From Balanoglossus misakiensis (Eukaryota > Hemichordata), in contig CM082594.2 in the NCBI GenBank assembly GCA_040954595.2, positions 11,904,001 to 11,968,000 on the forward strand: DNA of 64,000 nucleotides. The letters are read 5' to 3'. Shown piece by piece: positions 10,967 through 21,970 of the stretch. The notes under the pieces were generated by a model. That model did no database searches and had not been told where the DNA came from. It worked only from the letters and a program-made list of their open reading frames with translations. The position numbers were made by a program, and so were the translations under genes. Each line of letters opens with the position of its first letter. Position 1 is the first letter of the stretch.

Positions 10967-12600
10967 TATTGCCTATCATTCTTTTGTATTTTTGATAATT
11001 TAAATTCAATCAACGAATTTTACATGTTTTAAATGATAAACTCATCAGAGTTATCATTTATTCTAAAATCAAGCACATATTGTATATATGTTTTAAAAGC
11101 GCATTTTCACGAATGTCTGGGCGTAGTCAACAGGAAGCATGTAAGCCTGGTGGACCTTGCCAAGTCTTTTTAACGCATGCGCGTAACAAAAAGACCGGGC
11201 GAAACGAGGCTGTAAGTAGTGCAACCAGTAAAGTGCTATATTTATTAGTGGTATAGCTACACAATTGTATCATGTGACCTTTCCATAAATATCACAAACC
11301 GCGCAGCACGCAGTCATCCATATAAATTATTCTGGGTAAATAGCGTTGCAATATGTTAATTTTAATTATAGCTTTGTTATTAGTTTTTGTAAATGAGGGT
11401 AAATTATGAAAATTATTCCCATATCGTCTCAGAAACAAGATGACTGCCAATTTTACCAGGGATGACCCTGCTTGACGAAAAAACGAAAAGGTCAGAGGTC
11501 AGTCTTAATAACCAGTGAAGACACTTTCACACAAACACGTTGTTCCCGCTTGTATATTTGAAATGTCGCAAATGTCGTATTAATTTAAATTTCTATAGCT
11601 TGCGTATGTGGTCACTTTATGAAGAATGATATGGGAAAAAATATAGTCACATAAACATTGGTCTTATGGTGATCACCTGATTGTATATTGACCCCATTTT
11701 TACAACAATATCGATTGATGATCGTAAATATATAAGTAACTATTCCCAGAGAAATCCGTTTCCTCTTCTGTATATGTATGAAATATATTAGTGTACATAT
11801 AAATGAGATTAATGTTATTTAATTTTTCCAATGACTTTACCAGGGGTTTAGAAAAATACCAAGTTGACCAAAGGAGGATAAGATGTGTAGCGTAAGAATT
11901 CCATGTTATAGTCGACATCTTTCAAAATTGCATTCTTTATAAGATTGTATCATCTTTGGAGTTGAAAAGGTCACGCTGGCATCCGTCTGTCTAATCAGAA
12001 AATATCTTTGGGGGCGCGTGACTGAGTCGAGGAAATACCGTGCGAACAAATGTTCACCAACAAAAACAATGTTTTAAGCAATTATTATATAAATATAGTT
12101 GTAAGTGCTGCTTTGGAAAAAAATGTATATTATAAAGTAATATATTTTGTGCGATTTTTGAATATATTCCGATATGATGATGACTAACCATGGAGTACTG
12201 TAAATGATACTTTAGCATTCACTTATAATAGTAATAAAATCTTGCTGGTTAAAACTTGAGCCTTGTTGGTTGTGCATCGCGTTTCCAGTATCGCCCTCTA
12301 CGCGTTGGCCAGTAGCCTGATCTGATATCCAGGGATTCGCAATCATTGAGTTGATACATGTGAAAACTAATAATGTGTACAATGCAAACGTCACCGCTTT
12401 CTCTCAATTATATGCTGCGATTATTTCTGTACATTTGGGGGAGCTAGACAAATATTAATTTTCTTGTACAAATATATCGCCAGCGTTGCGCAACACAAGG
12501 TGACGTCCGAGCAGGTTTCACTTTGAACTGCAAACTTACGAAACAACACTAATCATGCTGGCGATATTATGACTGGATGAAGACATGTAGACATTACACA
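10967..12600. other. Intergenic stretch after the P450 gene
   Basis: AT-rich sequence with no supported coding exon. Open frames at 11700-11918 and 12212-12394 on the minus strand are short and low-complexity and show no family motif. Nothing else is recognised. Confidence 0.6.
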
Positions 12601-12619
12601 ATATTGCATATACATTACT

Positions 12620-12662
12620 TTTATTGGCTCTATTTATTTGTTTGAAGAATTCTAGGTAAATG
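12620..12662 (+). promoter_or_regulatory. Possible core promoter of LBD gene 1
   Basis: An inverted CCAAT box (ATTGG at 12622-12626) is followed five bases later by a TATA-like TATTTATT (12631-12638), about 90 bases before the ATG at 12722. The spacing would put the transcription start near 12662. This is judged from motif position only. Confidence 0.3.
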
Positions 12663-12721
12663 GTCTTTTTTCTGTGCGCTGATCATCTGTCGATGCAGCC
12701 CGGTCAGTGTGCTAATCCAAG

Positions 12722-13397
12722 ATGGTCGTCACTGTCGTTCTGTTTGCCGCACTGGCGGTCAGCCGTGTCTCTGTCGTCACGGCGGAGAATTTCACGTTGC
12801 TGTTTACGCTCTCAAACGCCTCCGCCGACCCACTGCAAATCGGGAAGGTCGGATCAGCGATGTCCATCGCCGTCGACACCATCGAGAGGGACTTCAATTT
12901 TACGCTGCAGCCCACATACAACATTGCTAAATGTTCCGACGGGCACGCAGCGGGAGAGATAATATATTTGCACTACAAATTCAACTACCACGCGTTTTTC
13001 GGCCCTTCTTGCGTTCTGAACCAGGAAATCATGACGACAACGGGGAAATTGGCCTCTTTCTGGAATGTTCCCGTATTTTGTGACTGGTGTACAAGTAACA
13101 TCTACAGGGACAAAGACACGTACACCACCTTGATCCGAATGACAGCGACGGAAACGGCTACTGCAGCCTTCATAGCCGGCATCTGTAATATTTTCAATTT
13201 CTCCACGATTTCTATTGTGGCCCAAGACAAAGACCTTTGGCTTCCTGGGGGTTTGACACGCGATGGCTCGCAACTTGCTCTTAACTTGTTCACGACAAGA
13301 AACAACATCAGCGTGGCCGCATTTGCAGTGATAACAGGATCTGAAAGCGAGGAAGAAGAAGTACAAATCTTAGAAAACCTCACGAAAGTATCGACAA
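12722..13397 (+). CDS. ANF-receptor-type ligand-binding domain, first coding exon (paralogue 1)
   Basis: The exon encodes a secreted or type I membrane receptor ectodomain, first lobe only. The ATG at 12722 opens a signal peptide (residues 1-21, VVLFAALAVSRVSVVTA), then FTLLFTLSNAS, a GKVGSAMSIAVDTI helix, a cysteine in YNIAKCSDG, HAFFGPSC, GKLASFWNVPV, FCDWC and IYRDKDTYTTLIRM. The pattern of Cys, G-P-x-C, then L-A-x-x-W-N and T-T-L-x-R is that of natriuretic peptide receptors and receptor guanylyl cyclases. NFT, NAS and NFS sequons suggest glycosylation. It ends in phase 1 at donor GTAAGT (13398) after VSTS. The open frame runs on to a stop at 13628-13630, so retention would add 78 residues. 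No transmembrane, kinase-homology or cyclase exon was recognised downstream. Confidence 0.85.
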
Positions 13398-13630
13398 GTA
13401 AGTTTGAATTCAACGATGCTAATATTTTAACTATTCATTCAGACATTGTACACGGGAACGAATATCATCTTGAATCCAATGCCCAGACACCGGTGTTGTG
13501 TCAACAAACGATGTTTGCAATGTCAGACTTTTTGCAAACACACCCGAAGTATACACCTCTTCCCTTACTGAAAAGTATCATGATGTGTGCAGACGCTTTA
13601 TGGCAATTCGTTGTTACTCTTTTGACTTGA
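13398..13630 (+). other. In-frame extension past the LBD 1 donor
   Basis: The frame of paralogue 1 stays open for 78 codons after the GTAAGT donor. A good acceptor (TTTTAACTATTCATTCAG, ending 13442) would define a 45-base, frame-preserving intron. The end of the frame reads KSIMMCADALWQF, which loosely resembles the beta strand (hhhMCA-D) that follows in ANF-receptor domains. This may be intron read by chance, or a real 3' end giving a short secreted product. Confidence 0.25.
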
Positions 13631-13769
13631 ATGTTAAATTCTTCAAATGTTTGTTTTAGTTTCCCGTTCAAATTTTAGTTCAATGGGAATATTTTCTGCT
13701 CTTAGAAAGATTTTGTGAGGCAACAGTATCTAATTCCAGGTGATTACAGTGAGTGAGTACGTTTCCCAT

Positions 13770-13995
13770 TGTATTTGTCCAATGACGTTTTTATCCACCC
13801 CAGTCCAATGACGTTTGTGACGTGATGGAGGTGAAAGGTCACGTGCCGTGTGTTACGATAGAACTTCTGAAGTGACCAGGCGGATAGGTTGACAGTCTTT
13901 TGTTAAGCAGTTAATTTAATTATGTGACCAGGTGGACCAATCAATTATTCAAATTACGGCCATTTATAAGCTCGTGGACTGCCACGTCAGTGGTC
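13770..13995 (+). promoter_or_regulatory. Promoter-like cluster with CRE, CCAAT and TATA motifs
   Basis: The motif TCCAATGACGTTT occurs twice, at 13779 and 13804, each combining CCAAT with a CRE-like TGACGT; another TGACGTGA follows. Then come GACCAATCAAT (13936-13945) and a TATA-like TTTATAAG (13963-13970), which would place a start near 13995. A GC-richer stretch follows and ends at a consensus donor (14168). The gene served is unknown. Confidence 0.35.
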
Positions 13996-14167
13996 GCCTA
14001 TCATTGTTGATCAGTGTGAGTCACGTCGTTCAATTCGGTGCTCTGTGTGGATCCAGCTTCGTTGAACTTTATTGCGTGTGGGCTCCAGTAAAGTGTTTGG
14101 GACTGTGGATTGACAGTCTGCCTACTGCTGCGGATGTTCCTGGAAGTTCCGTCATTGTGGTGTTCCG
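13995..14167 (+). other. Possible noncoding first exon downstream of the promoter-like cluster
   Basis: The stretch runs from the predicted start near 13995 to CCG followed by GTGAGTG, a consensus donor, at 14168. An open frame crosses it but has no recognisable protein family, so a 5' untranslated exon is more likely than a coding one. It could belong to the paralogue at 28676 through a long intron or to an unseen gene. The start position is an estimate. Confidence 0.22.
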
Positions 14168-14169
14168 GT

Positions 14170-17100
14170 GAGTGCGTTCCCGTGAACTTTAATACTAGTA
14201 AGTCCTGCGGATACGAAATTCCGTGCCGTTGCAGTTACCTAGTACCTGGCGGAACCTGTACTTTGGAGTACTATACGTAGCTATTCTCCGTAGACGTAAC
14301 ACGTGAAACAGTTCAATTCCTCTCTTTCTCCTCTTATTACTCCAAATGCAAACAGAGAAATGTTAGATCTCTTTGTAAAGTACTCAATATCTCGCGCGGG
14401 CTAAACGGCTTTAAGGTTGTCACATATTGCGACTAAATATTAAAATTGGAAGAAATGATTTTCGAAAAGTCAAAGACAGAGCCTGCCTTCCTAGCTTGGC
14501 ATTTTTTTCTACACGTCGTACACAATGTTCTTTCTGCCACGAGATTTTCGAGACAGCGTACGGAACCACGACCCGTCAGGAACCTTTTGACCCTCATGTG
14601 ACTAAAGCTCAGTGTTGATGTGTAGATTTTGCAATAGATAATGACAAACTGCACGTGTTTATCCCAAAATCCACCTGTGAAACTGTTAGACAAAGTAACC
14701 AGGTGACAAAAACACATTTTCAGCGCCCCCAAGAGCGAGAGGCGAAAACGACTTTCCAGATTGCTTACGGGGGCGCTGTTCTTCTCGCGACAGAGAAAAA
14801 CTGAACTTGACTTTGCTGGGTCTTGAACTTTTCTAAAAGATATTGCAAGGTGTACATAGTAACACTTATGAGTGTTAATACCACGAGATTGTCATTCAGA
14901 ATTACGATATTTTACCATAGTCTACTATTATGTATGGAAACTGATTGGACTCGAAGCCGCAACATCTGACTATACCGTCTAGCTAACGATTAATCTTGAC
15001 CAGCTGTCCATGGCGAGCATACAACTCGGTAAAATAGAAGACCACCTGAAAATCATTTCTCGTTTTTCTTTTCCCTGTTTTTTTCCAACATGCTTGACAA
15101 CACTGAATTTCTCTTGAACAGAACTTTCGGAAGTTTCACCCCTCATCAAGCACCGCGCAAATTTCCCATCACCATTTCAGGTGTCGAAAAGTAATGAAGG
15201 TCCCCAGCATTGTAAGGGCATCAGTCCGGCAGTGACGTAAGCCAAATGTCCTGCTAAAGGATTAGATATGACGACATTCTAGAAGTTTCTTGGACTGATG
15301 AGTTCTTCTGTCGAAAAGACTTACAGACCGGAAACATTCACAATCACTGGACTATGCTTTCTTTGTGCAATTCAATAAGTCCCTACACGAATTGACTGAT
15401 AACGCTAAATAGCAGTAAAGATCGCACTAATGCGGCCTCATGTTATTTCATTACGAAGATTGAAAATCGGCCTTTTTGCAGATGTTAACCTTTTCTCAAG
15501 AGTCTGTCTATCAGACTTCGTTCAGTTCCGGTACATTGTCCCTGGTTCAATTTCAGTAATGAGTTCGAGAAAGATATTACCTTCCCATTTTAACGACCCG
15601 GATTTCTCCATCTCGTCAAAGGCATATACGCTGTTCGGTTGCTTGTTGGTATCTTTTTATTTATTTTTTTTATATTTTGGAGGTTGTCAGACTTGGTAAT
15701 TTGGTAAAGTCCTAAGTGAACAGTTTCATTATTCTGTTTCCCTTGTTTGGCGGGCACGCCTGATGCTTCTTACACTGTGATTTGAAAAGAAACGCGTGGG
15801 TGTGAAACGGTAAACACCACTCACAGAAATCACACGGCGTGGAGAAGAAAACTAGACTGCATGATGGAATCGTCTATTTTTGCTAAAATCTTCCATCTGG
15901 ACATAACTTAACGTCTGAGAGGTGAATTAAGAATGAGATAATTATAAACATGCTTGACGGGGTCCCTTGGCAGTAAGACGACTGACAGAAATTCATAAAC
16001 TGGAGAATACGCGGTCAAATATACAAATGCTAAGCACACAAAGTGTTCCCCAAGGTGATTTTATGAAATAAAAGAAATCGACTGTGCTCCGGATAAGAGC
16101 ACATAAAAGTCACTTAAGCACATTTAATAGAGGAAAAAAGAAGTAAGGGTGACGACAGGCACAGTTTGATGGTGATCGCTAAAATCAGTAAAATTTCACA
16201 TGCACGTTGGGGAAAGGGGCGGAAGGTGCGAAACCTCAATTACCTGCACACTCCACTTAACTCTGTTTCATTCAATCCGTCAAAAGTACAACTGGCCATA
16301 CCCACCAGTGCGAGTGGCTAGCTACAGACTGGAATCTCCGCTGGGACACAGAGGGGAAATTGCTGACGATACTTTCATCATAACTTCATGCGCTTAGAGA
16401 GAGCTCCAAGCTTGAGTGTACAGACATCGAAAATATTGGCGGTGCATGTCATAGCATTTCCGTACACAAGCTGTCACGCTTGTCTTTGTCAGAGATCCAG
16501 AGGTCGACCAATAGCAAGGAGGTCAACCAGTCAGTCATATATACAAAGACTTCTTTTATGAGAATAATTCTCACCGTGTTCGTCAACTCATTTGCGCTCA
16601 ACGACCAGTTCAGCTTCCGTCCCTGCTGTAGGCTTGACAATTGACCCATTGACCCCAGCAAATGTGAAATAATCGATTCGAAATGGAATGAATTAAGCTT
16701 ATTGACACCGGTCCTGTTTGGGAAAGCAAGGCTATATCGACGGGGCAGTTGACTACTATATCTCATTTTCTTTATTTACAATCTTGCTTTCTTTTGAGTC
16801 ATAGACCCAGACCCATATTTATAAGCCTGTAGTAAGAGGAAAGTTATAATTTGCTGAAACGGATTATCAGTGCATCTTTACTGGGAAGTCGTGTTATTCT
16901 CTTGAGTTTTCTTTCTGCGCATGCCCCATTTGCTCTGTTCCAATCCAGCGGGCGAGCTGATTGTCACGATTCCGGTACATGACGTCAGCACGTCTTCGAG
17001 CGAAGGAAATGATGAGTGGATCAATTACTGTGTGATATTTTGGATAGTTTCCAAAGATAATAGTTCACAAACGGTTATATGCAGCCGATCGCATAGAAAA

Positions 17101-19110
17101 GAAAATTTGCCTCGATTGCTCAACAGAACTGTGAAAACCACACAGAATGGAGCCATGACATTAAGTAAATTTAAGCTTCACGCGAAGGTGGTTGTACAAC
17201 CTGAAAGAGTTAAAATGTAAACAGTTCACTTGATGCAGGATTTTGTGTTGGCAAAGAATTGACATGGCATGAAGAAGCAGCGAGACTCGTCAATAACCAA
17301 GTCACGAAATCACAACCGTTTCTCAGCAAAGAAACATACTTTCTGATCTGCCGCCATTGCGGGTTGAGAAATGACAACCGTACATTTTGCTGATAGACGA
17401 TGAATTGTATTCAGTCACACGGAATCAAATTATTATTGACAGGACGGTCCATCATCCAAACACTCTTAATTAAATTCACCCAGTCAAGGCCATAATTTCT
17501 GACATATACATTTGTATACATTTGGTGTACTACATTTCAGTGACATAAGTTGGTTTCACCTCTTTATCTAATTTTAAAAAAGGTGACCTCATTTTGTAGT
17601 TATCCTACATGTTCCTGTTCGAGACATTTAAAGCAAGTGTTTGGTACAAACGAGTTACTACTCTTCGTTAATATCCGTTTGCTTTATATATCGAAAAAAA
17701 CTACATGCTTTTTAAAGCATACCTGGATATAAAGATAGCATCGGTATTAACTGCACAACTCAAAAGGGTAAAGTGTAACTGTTCTCTGAGGCTTGCGACG
17801 TTTTGACCTGCATATCATGTTTTATAGATATCTCATAGTTTGTCTGCTGTAGACCTAAGGGCGAATTGTTTATCATATTCTGAACACTATAGGCCTCTTC
17901 GTCTTCGGTTCAAAACGGCATACTTGTGAAGTTTCCCGTGGTGGCCTCGTAAATGTGAATTGAAACAAGACTTTTCAATTTGTTTTGAGAAGCACGATAA
18001 AATGATTTTTAGAGTTACATTTGTATACTCTTACGATACAAGCTGAGAGTGCTCAGCCGCGTGAAAACTTCTCCGTAACACTCCATAGAGAAAGAGTCAC
18101 CAATGAACTATAATATTAATCTGCAATCATTTAAAGCAGCTTCCTCTTCTTACAAGATTAGTGCCTCTTTTACACGCCTTCCGCTCTCAGTCTCACGGAT
18201 TGTTTACCTCTTCGCTCCGCTTGGCCGTCTTATTTTCAAAAGTGCGGTCCAAGTGTGCCATCATTTACTATTTCATTGAACATGTACATGTACTGAAGTC
18301 AATCAGATAAGGAAGGCAAGTGGATATGAAACCAGGAGTTCTAGCGGCGCGTATTAATATGCAACCTTGGCTCAGAATCACTTAGGCACCTACAAGAAAG
18401 TGAGCCATGTCCACATATTCACCTAATTCATCCATACCCAGAGGCTAAAAGATACCTCATTCCATACATTAGACACTCGATCGCCACACCCAACTACCTC
18501 ATATTTTCACTGTGCTATACATTTGTCCACACACCCAATCAGCAACGGAGTCTTTGCGCAATAGACCAGTCCGCAGTTTTTCGCGCATGGACAGAAATCA
18601 AAACTGAATACATGTGCCTGCCTATGTTTAATCACCCTATCAGTTTACCTGACAGTGCGGGATAAGATTGACGTAGCTTACACCAGCATGGGTGAAATCC
18701 AGCACTGAGCTGTTTCTTAAAATTCAGGCCAGGAATTGAATACATACCATAAAACAAGCACGCTCTCTGCGTAGAACTATGTAATTTATCACACACCTCA
18801 CACATTGCGGTATCCAGGCGCTATAGAATAAATTTATAGCTACCGTCTCCGAAAACCTGAGACGTTATGGATTTTTTTCTCCCTTCACTAAAGTCTATTT
18901 AAAGTAACAACACGAGATTTCTCCACAAATTGGCAGTTAGAGCAATGACGCAGGTACTGGAATGAAATCAACATCGATGCAAAACGATAAGTATCTGAAA
19001 CATGCAATATTAGTGTCGGTGAACAATAACTAAATAAACGTCACCAGTAATAACCCAGGATAAAGCCGATCATTAAATCACGGTACAAACAACCTGCGGT
19101 CGCGACATTA
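14170..19110. other. Noncoding stretch, no gene recognised
   Basis: About 4.9 kb with only scattered open frames under 110 codons (for example 15430-15699 and 16921-17220). None has a family motif plus splice sites in the right phase. It could be intron of a receptor gene. Confidence 0.5.
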
Positions 19111-19111
19111 C

Positions 19112-19316
19112 CTTGGCATTCGTTAACTTTGGTCCGGAATTCTGCCCATTCACTGGCAACCATGTAACGAATTCGCCAATTTAGATGTCGGCACTGTATA
19201 CGCTCTGCGACGCGGGTAGCGCAGCATTCGCTGTCTTCAAGCGCCGGCGTTGAATACCAACAAAACCGCAGCGACAGCGGACGGGTACCGACAAAAATCA
19301 CCACAAGCAGCAACAT
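19112..19316 (-). CDS. Possible secreted small-protein first exon
   Basis: The ATG at 19316 follows an in-frame stop and opens MLLLVVIFVGTRPLSLRFCW, a plausible signal peptide. Next come a cysteine-bearing stretch (EDSECCATRVAERIQCRHLN) and VASEWAEFRTKVNEC. A GTAATG donor at 19111 would end the exon after CAAG in phase 1; without splicing the frame continues NVATAGCLYRDL to a stop near 19041. The stretch is richer in GC and CpG than its surroundings, as exons here tend to be. The protein family is not recognised. A chance frame is possible. Confidence 0.33.
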
Positions 19317-21233
19317 TTATTACTAATGGCCAATTTACCGAGCGGGACTGGAAGCGATAAGGCGACTGCTCTGTCAATCAGACGCACGCTGAAATGGCCA
19401 AAGTGATGAAATATCCTCATTACGATTGTGCCTGAGTATGCTATTCTCAACACTTGTTTATCAAGAGAAAGTCATCGTAGTCACCGTAGCTGCACTAACT
19501 AGCCGAGATAATTTTGTGACTTAGCATCTCGTTTAGACCGGCAAATGCCTTTGTATGACCGTAACTCAGATGTTTGACGGGTTTTATTTGATTCTGAGAT
19601 ACAGAGTTGGAATAACTTATCCATTCAGAAGTTGTTGGTCATGTTGTTTAAATATTCCTTTTCAATATATAGGGCTTACAATTATGATAACATGCTTAGA
19701 AGCACGTTGAAGTGATTTACCCGAGAGTGCACAAAACCACGTCATGGATGTAATAACACTTAGTTTGAAATAAACCGTATACAAACCAAATATAATGTCA
19801 GCGGTTCATTCATAAATACAGACCCATTTTTCACAACATGGTATTGGTATTTCTGGCTTATCGGAAGTGTAGTGTACGAGTTTCAAAGGGTTGCTTCTTT
19901 CTCGTTTCTACCCATATGTAGGACAGAGTGTCATAATTGGGTGTTGTTTGCGGCATTTTTTGTCGGTTCTTCGTAATATTCATATTGAAATACAGATATA
20001 TGTGGATTGTTCGCCATTACAGCGTACTGTTACTTTGCTTGTAGGCATCCCAGATACTTACTAAATGACGCCATCTGGATTGTTTACCGGAAATGATGGC
20101 TTTGATAAATTCACCTGTTATACCCGTTTGAGAGCGTGAGCAGAATTTGACGAACTACAATTCAGTATGCTTTTCAGAGCAAGATAAACGCGGCACGCGG
20201 CACAAAATAAATCCGAGAATGCTAAAGATAGTCACTCGGAAACATATCGATGAATTCCTCTCAGCGCCAAAAGTGTTTTCGAAAAACAAAGTCAGGCAAT
20301 ATCAACTCTCCAAGCTGATAAATGCCTTCACACATATATGCCCAAGAAGATAACTGACTTCAGTAATTGATTAGTCGATTATTTGCTACGTTTTTTTTTT
20401 CAATTTTAAAGTAGCGTTGAACATGCACACCCTTTAAAGTCTAGTAAGCCACTTTGAAAAATACACATAAGTAATCCTTTTCAAGATTTCATCCTCTCTA
20501 TTATTCCAATCGCACTGTAACCATGGTGATCAACGATCTCAGAGTGAAGACTGTTTTTTTTCGCGCAGAATCACGAAATCTGTTTTACTTTCAGTCGACT
20601 CCAATTTAATATTAGAGGACTTCAGCAGTAGCCACATACCGAGATATTTTTTTATGAACTTACGCTTCACCTTTTTGTTTGCTTTTTTCCAATGTAGTAG
20701 AAAAATAGAAAAAATATCCATCATAACTTTCCATGAAAACAGTTGAGCTTGTTTATGTTTCAGAGCCTATGACCAGAGAACACTGATAACTGACACATAT
20801 TAAGTGCGACTCAAAGCACAGATGCATACATGAATGTAAAATGTTTTCCTTTGGCGCCTGTGACGACCGTTTGAAGTTTTTCCCCGAATGAGACAAAACC
20901 TGTAAGAGGTCCTGGTGGTGGATTTGGTTCAGTAATGGAAATACAGAACATCGATACCCAATTATGAAACCCACTAAAATGCGCCACGGAATCTTTTAGG
21001 CCACGTGACGTAGAACTAATTGGGGGCCTCATGTAACGCTATACCCACACTGCGTACCGACTGACTCATTGCATTGACCCTCCCTTCACCAAAAGTATCC
21101 TTTTATCATAAAACCTTTCCCTTGGCATAGTCAGTAATTGTATCTGTAATACACAGTAGAAATAAACAGTGGTGCCCAAGACCTACGTCACGATGTGCTG
21201 CAACTGTAGATTATGGGGTCAACAACTATCATT

Positions 21234-21465
21234 CTTAAGGTGGTATGAGTCTCAGGGACAGTTTCAGAAAAGTGATACTCCTCCAAACCTTTCAATTCGT
21301 TGCTTTATTAAAGCGTTAGAGGTGTGTTTTTGAAAACAAAGAAGAAAACGTGTTCTTGTTTTCATAATAGTCTCTATTTTATATTTTCTATATATAGTTA
21401 ACACAGACGTGGCGGCCATTTTGAATTTCAAGTTTGAGGAAAGTTCGCCTTCTCATTTAAATCTT
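21234..21465 (+). repeat. Interspersed repeat family, copy 1
   Basis: Landmarks in order are CTTTCAATTCGTTGCT, ATTAAAGCGTTAGAGG, AAGAAGAAAACGTG, then AGTTAACACA and GGCGGCCATTTTGAATTTCAA. The same order recurs at 43545-43800 and, reversed, at 48095-48270. The copies are clearly diverged, so this is an old dispersed element. No coding capacity or terminal repeats were seen. Confidence 0.65.
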
Positions 21466-21953
21466 TGCACTGTGTGCTCGCCAAATTTTTATTTTTATGT
21501 TTAAAAAAGATTAATATAAAGTTTCCTTGATAAATAATTTAAAACTGTCACGTGGTGGGAAATGATACTTCGGAAAACTAGGAATTGGCAACAGAAAAGA
21601 GGATAAATCATATTTAGAACTCACAGCAGTGTGTTTTGTCACCGTCATTTAAGTCTTTGTAGAGAGAAAAAACACCACATGGGATGTTTTAATGGCAGCT
21701 TGGCAGTATCGGAAACATCAGTGACGTGACCGGTTGGATTGCCCTAAAGCTATATGACGATAGTAATCACGGATAACGACCAAAGATTTGTCGGCGATTT
21801 GGGGGTAATTTGAAACGCAATATGAAATATTTTGTGGAAAGAGATCGTATCAGTGAGTACCGTCGCGACCTCTACTTTGAAGGCTTAAATCAGCATTGGT
21901 GACTGAACTCAATTGGCGCGTGATGCTTTCTGGAACTGAAGGCATCGCATGTC

Positions 21954-21970
21954 GGGGGGGGGGGGGGGGG
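21954..21970. repeat. G17 homopolymer
   Basis: Seventeen consecutive G bases; prone to length error and to G-quadruplex formation. Confidence 0.95.

Noticed and set aside
12854-13366. 170-codon open frame on the minus strand under LBD 1
   Set aside because: It lies wholly opposite the LBD 1 exon, whose plus-strand frame has clear family motifs; the minus frame is a shadow of its GC-rich codons.
13576-13630. Candidate second ligand-binding exon for LBD 1 beginning at the AAAAG acceptor
   Set aside because: That acceptor gives an immediate stop in the required phase; the SIMMCAD similarity holds only in the read-through frame.
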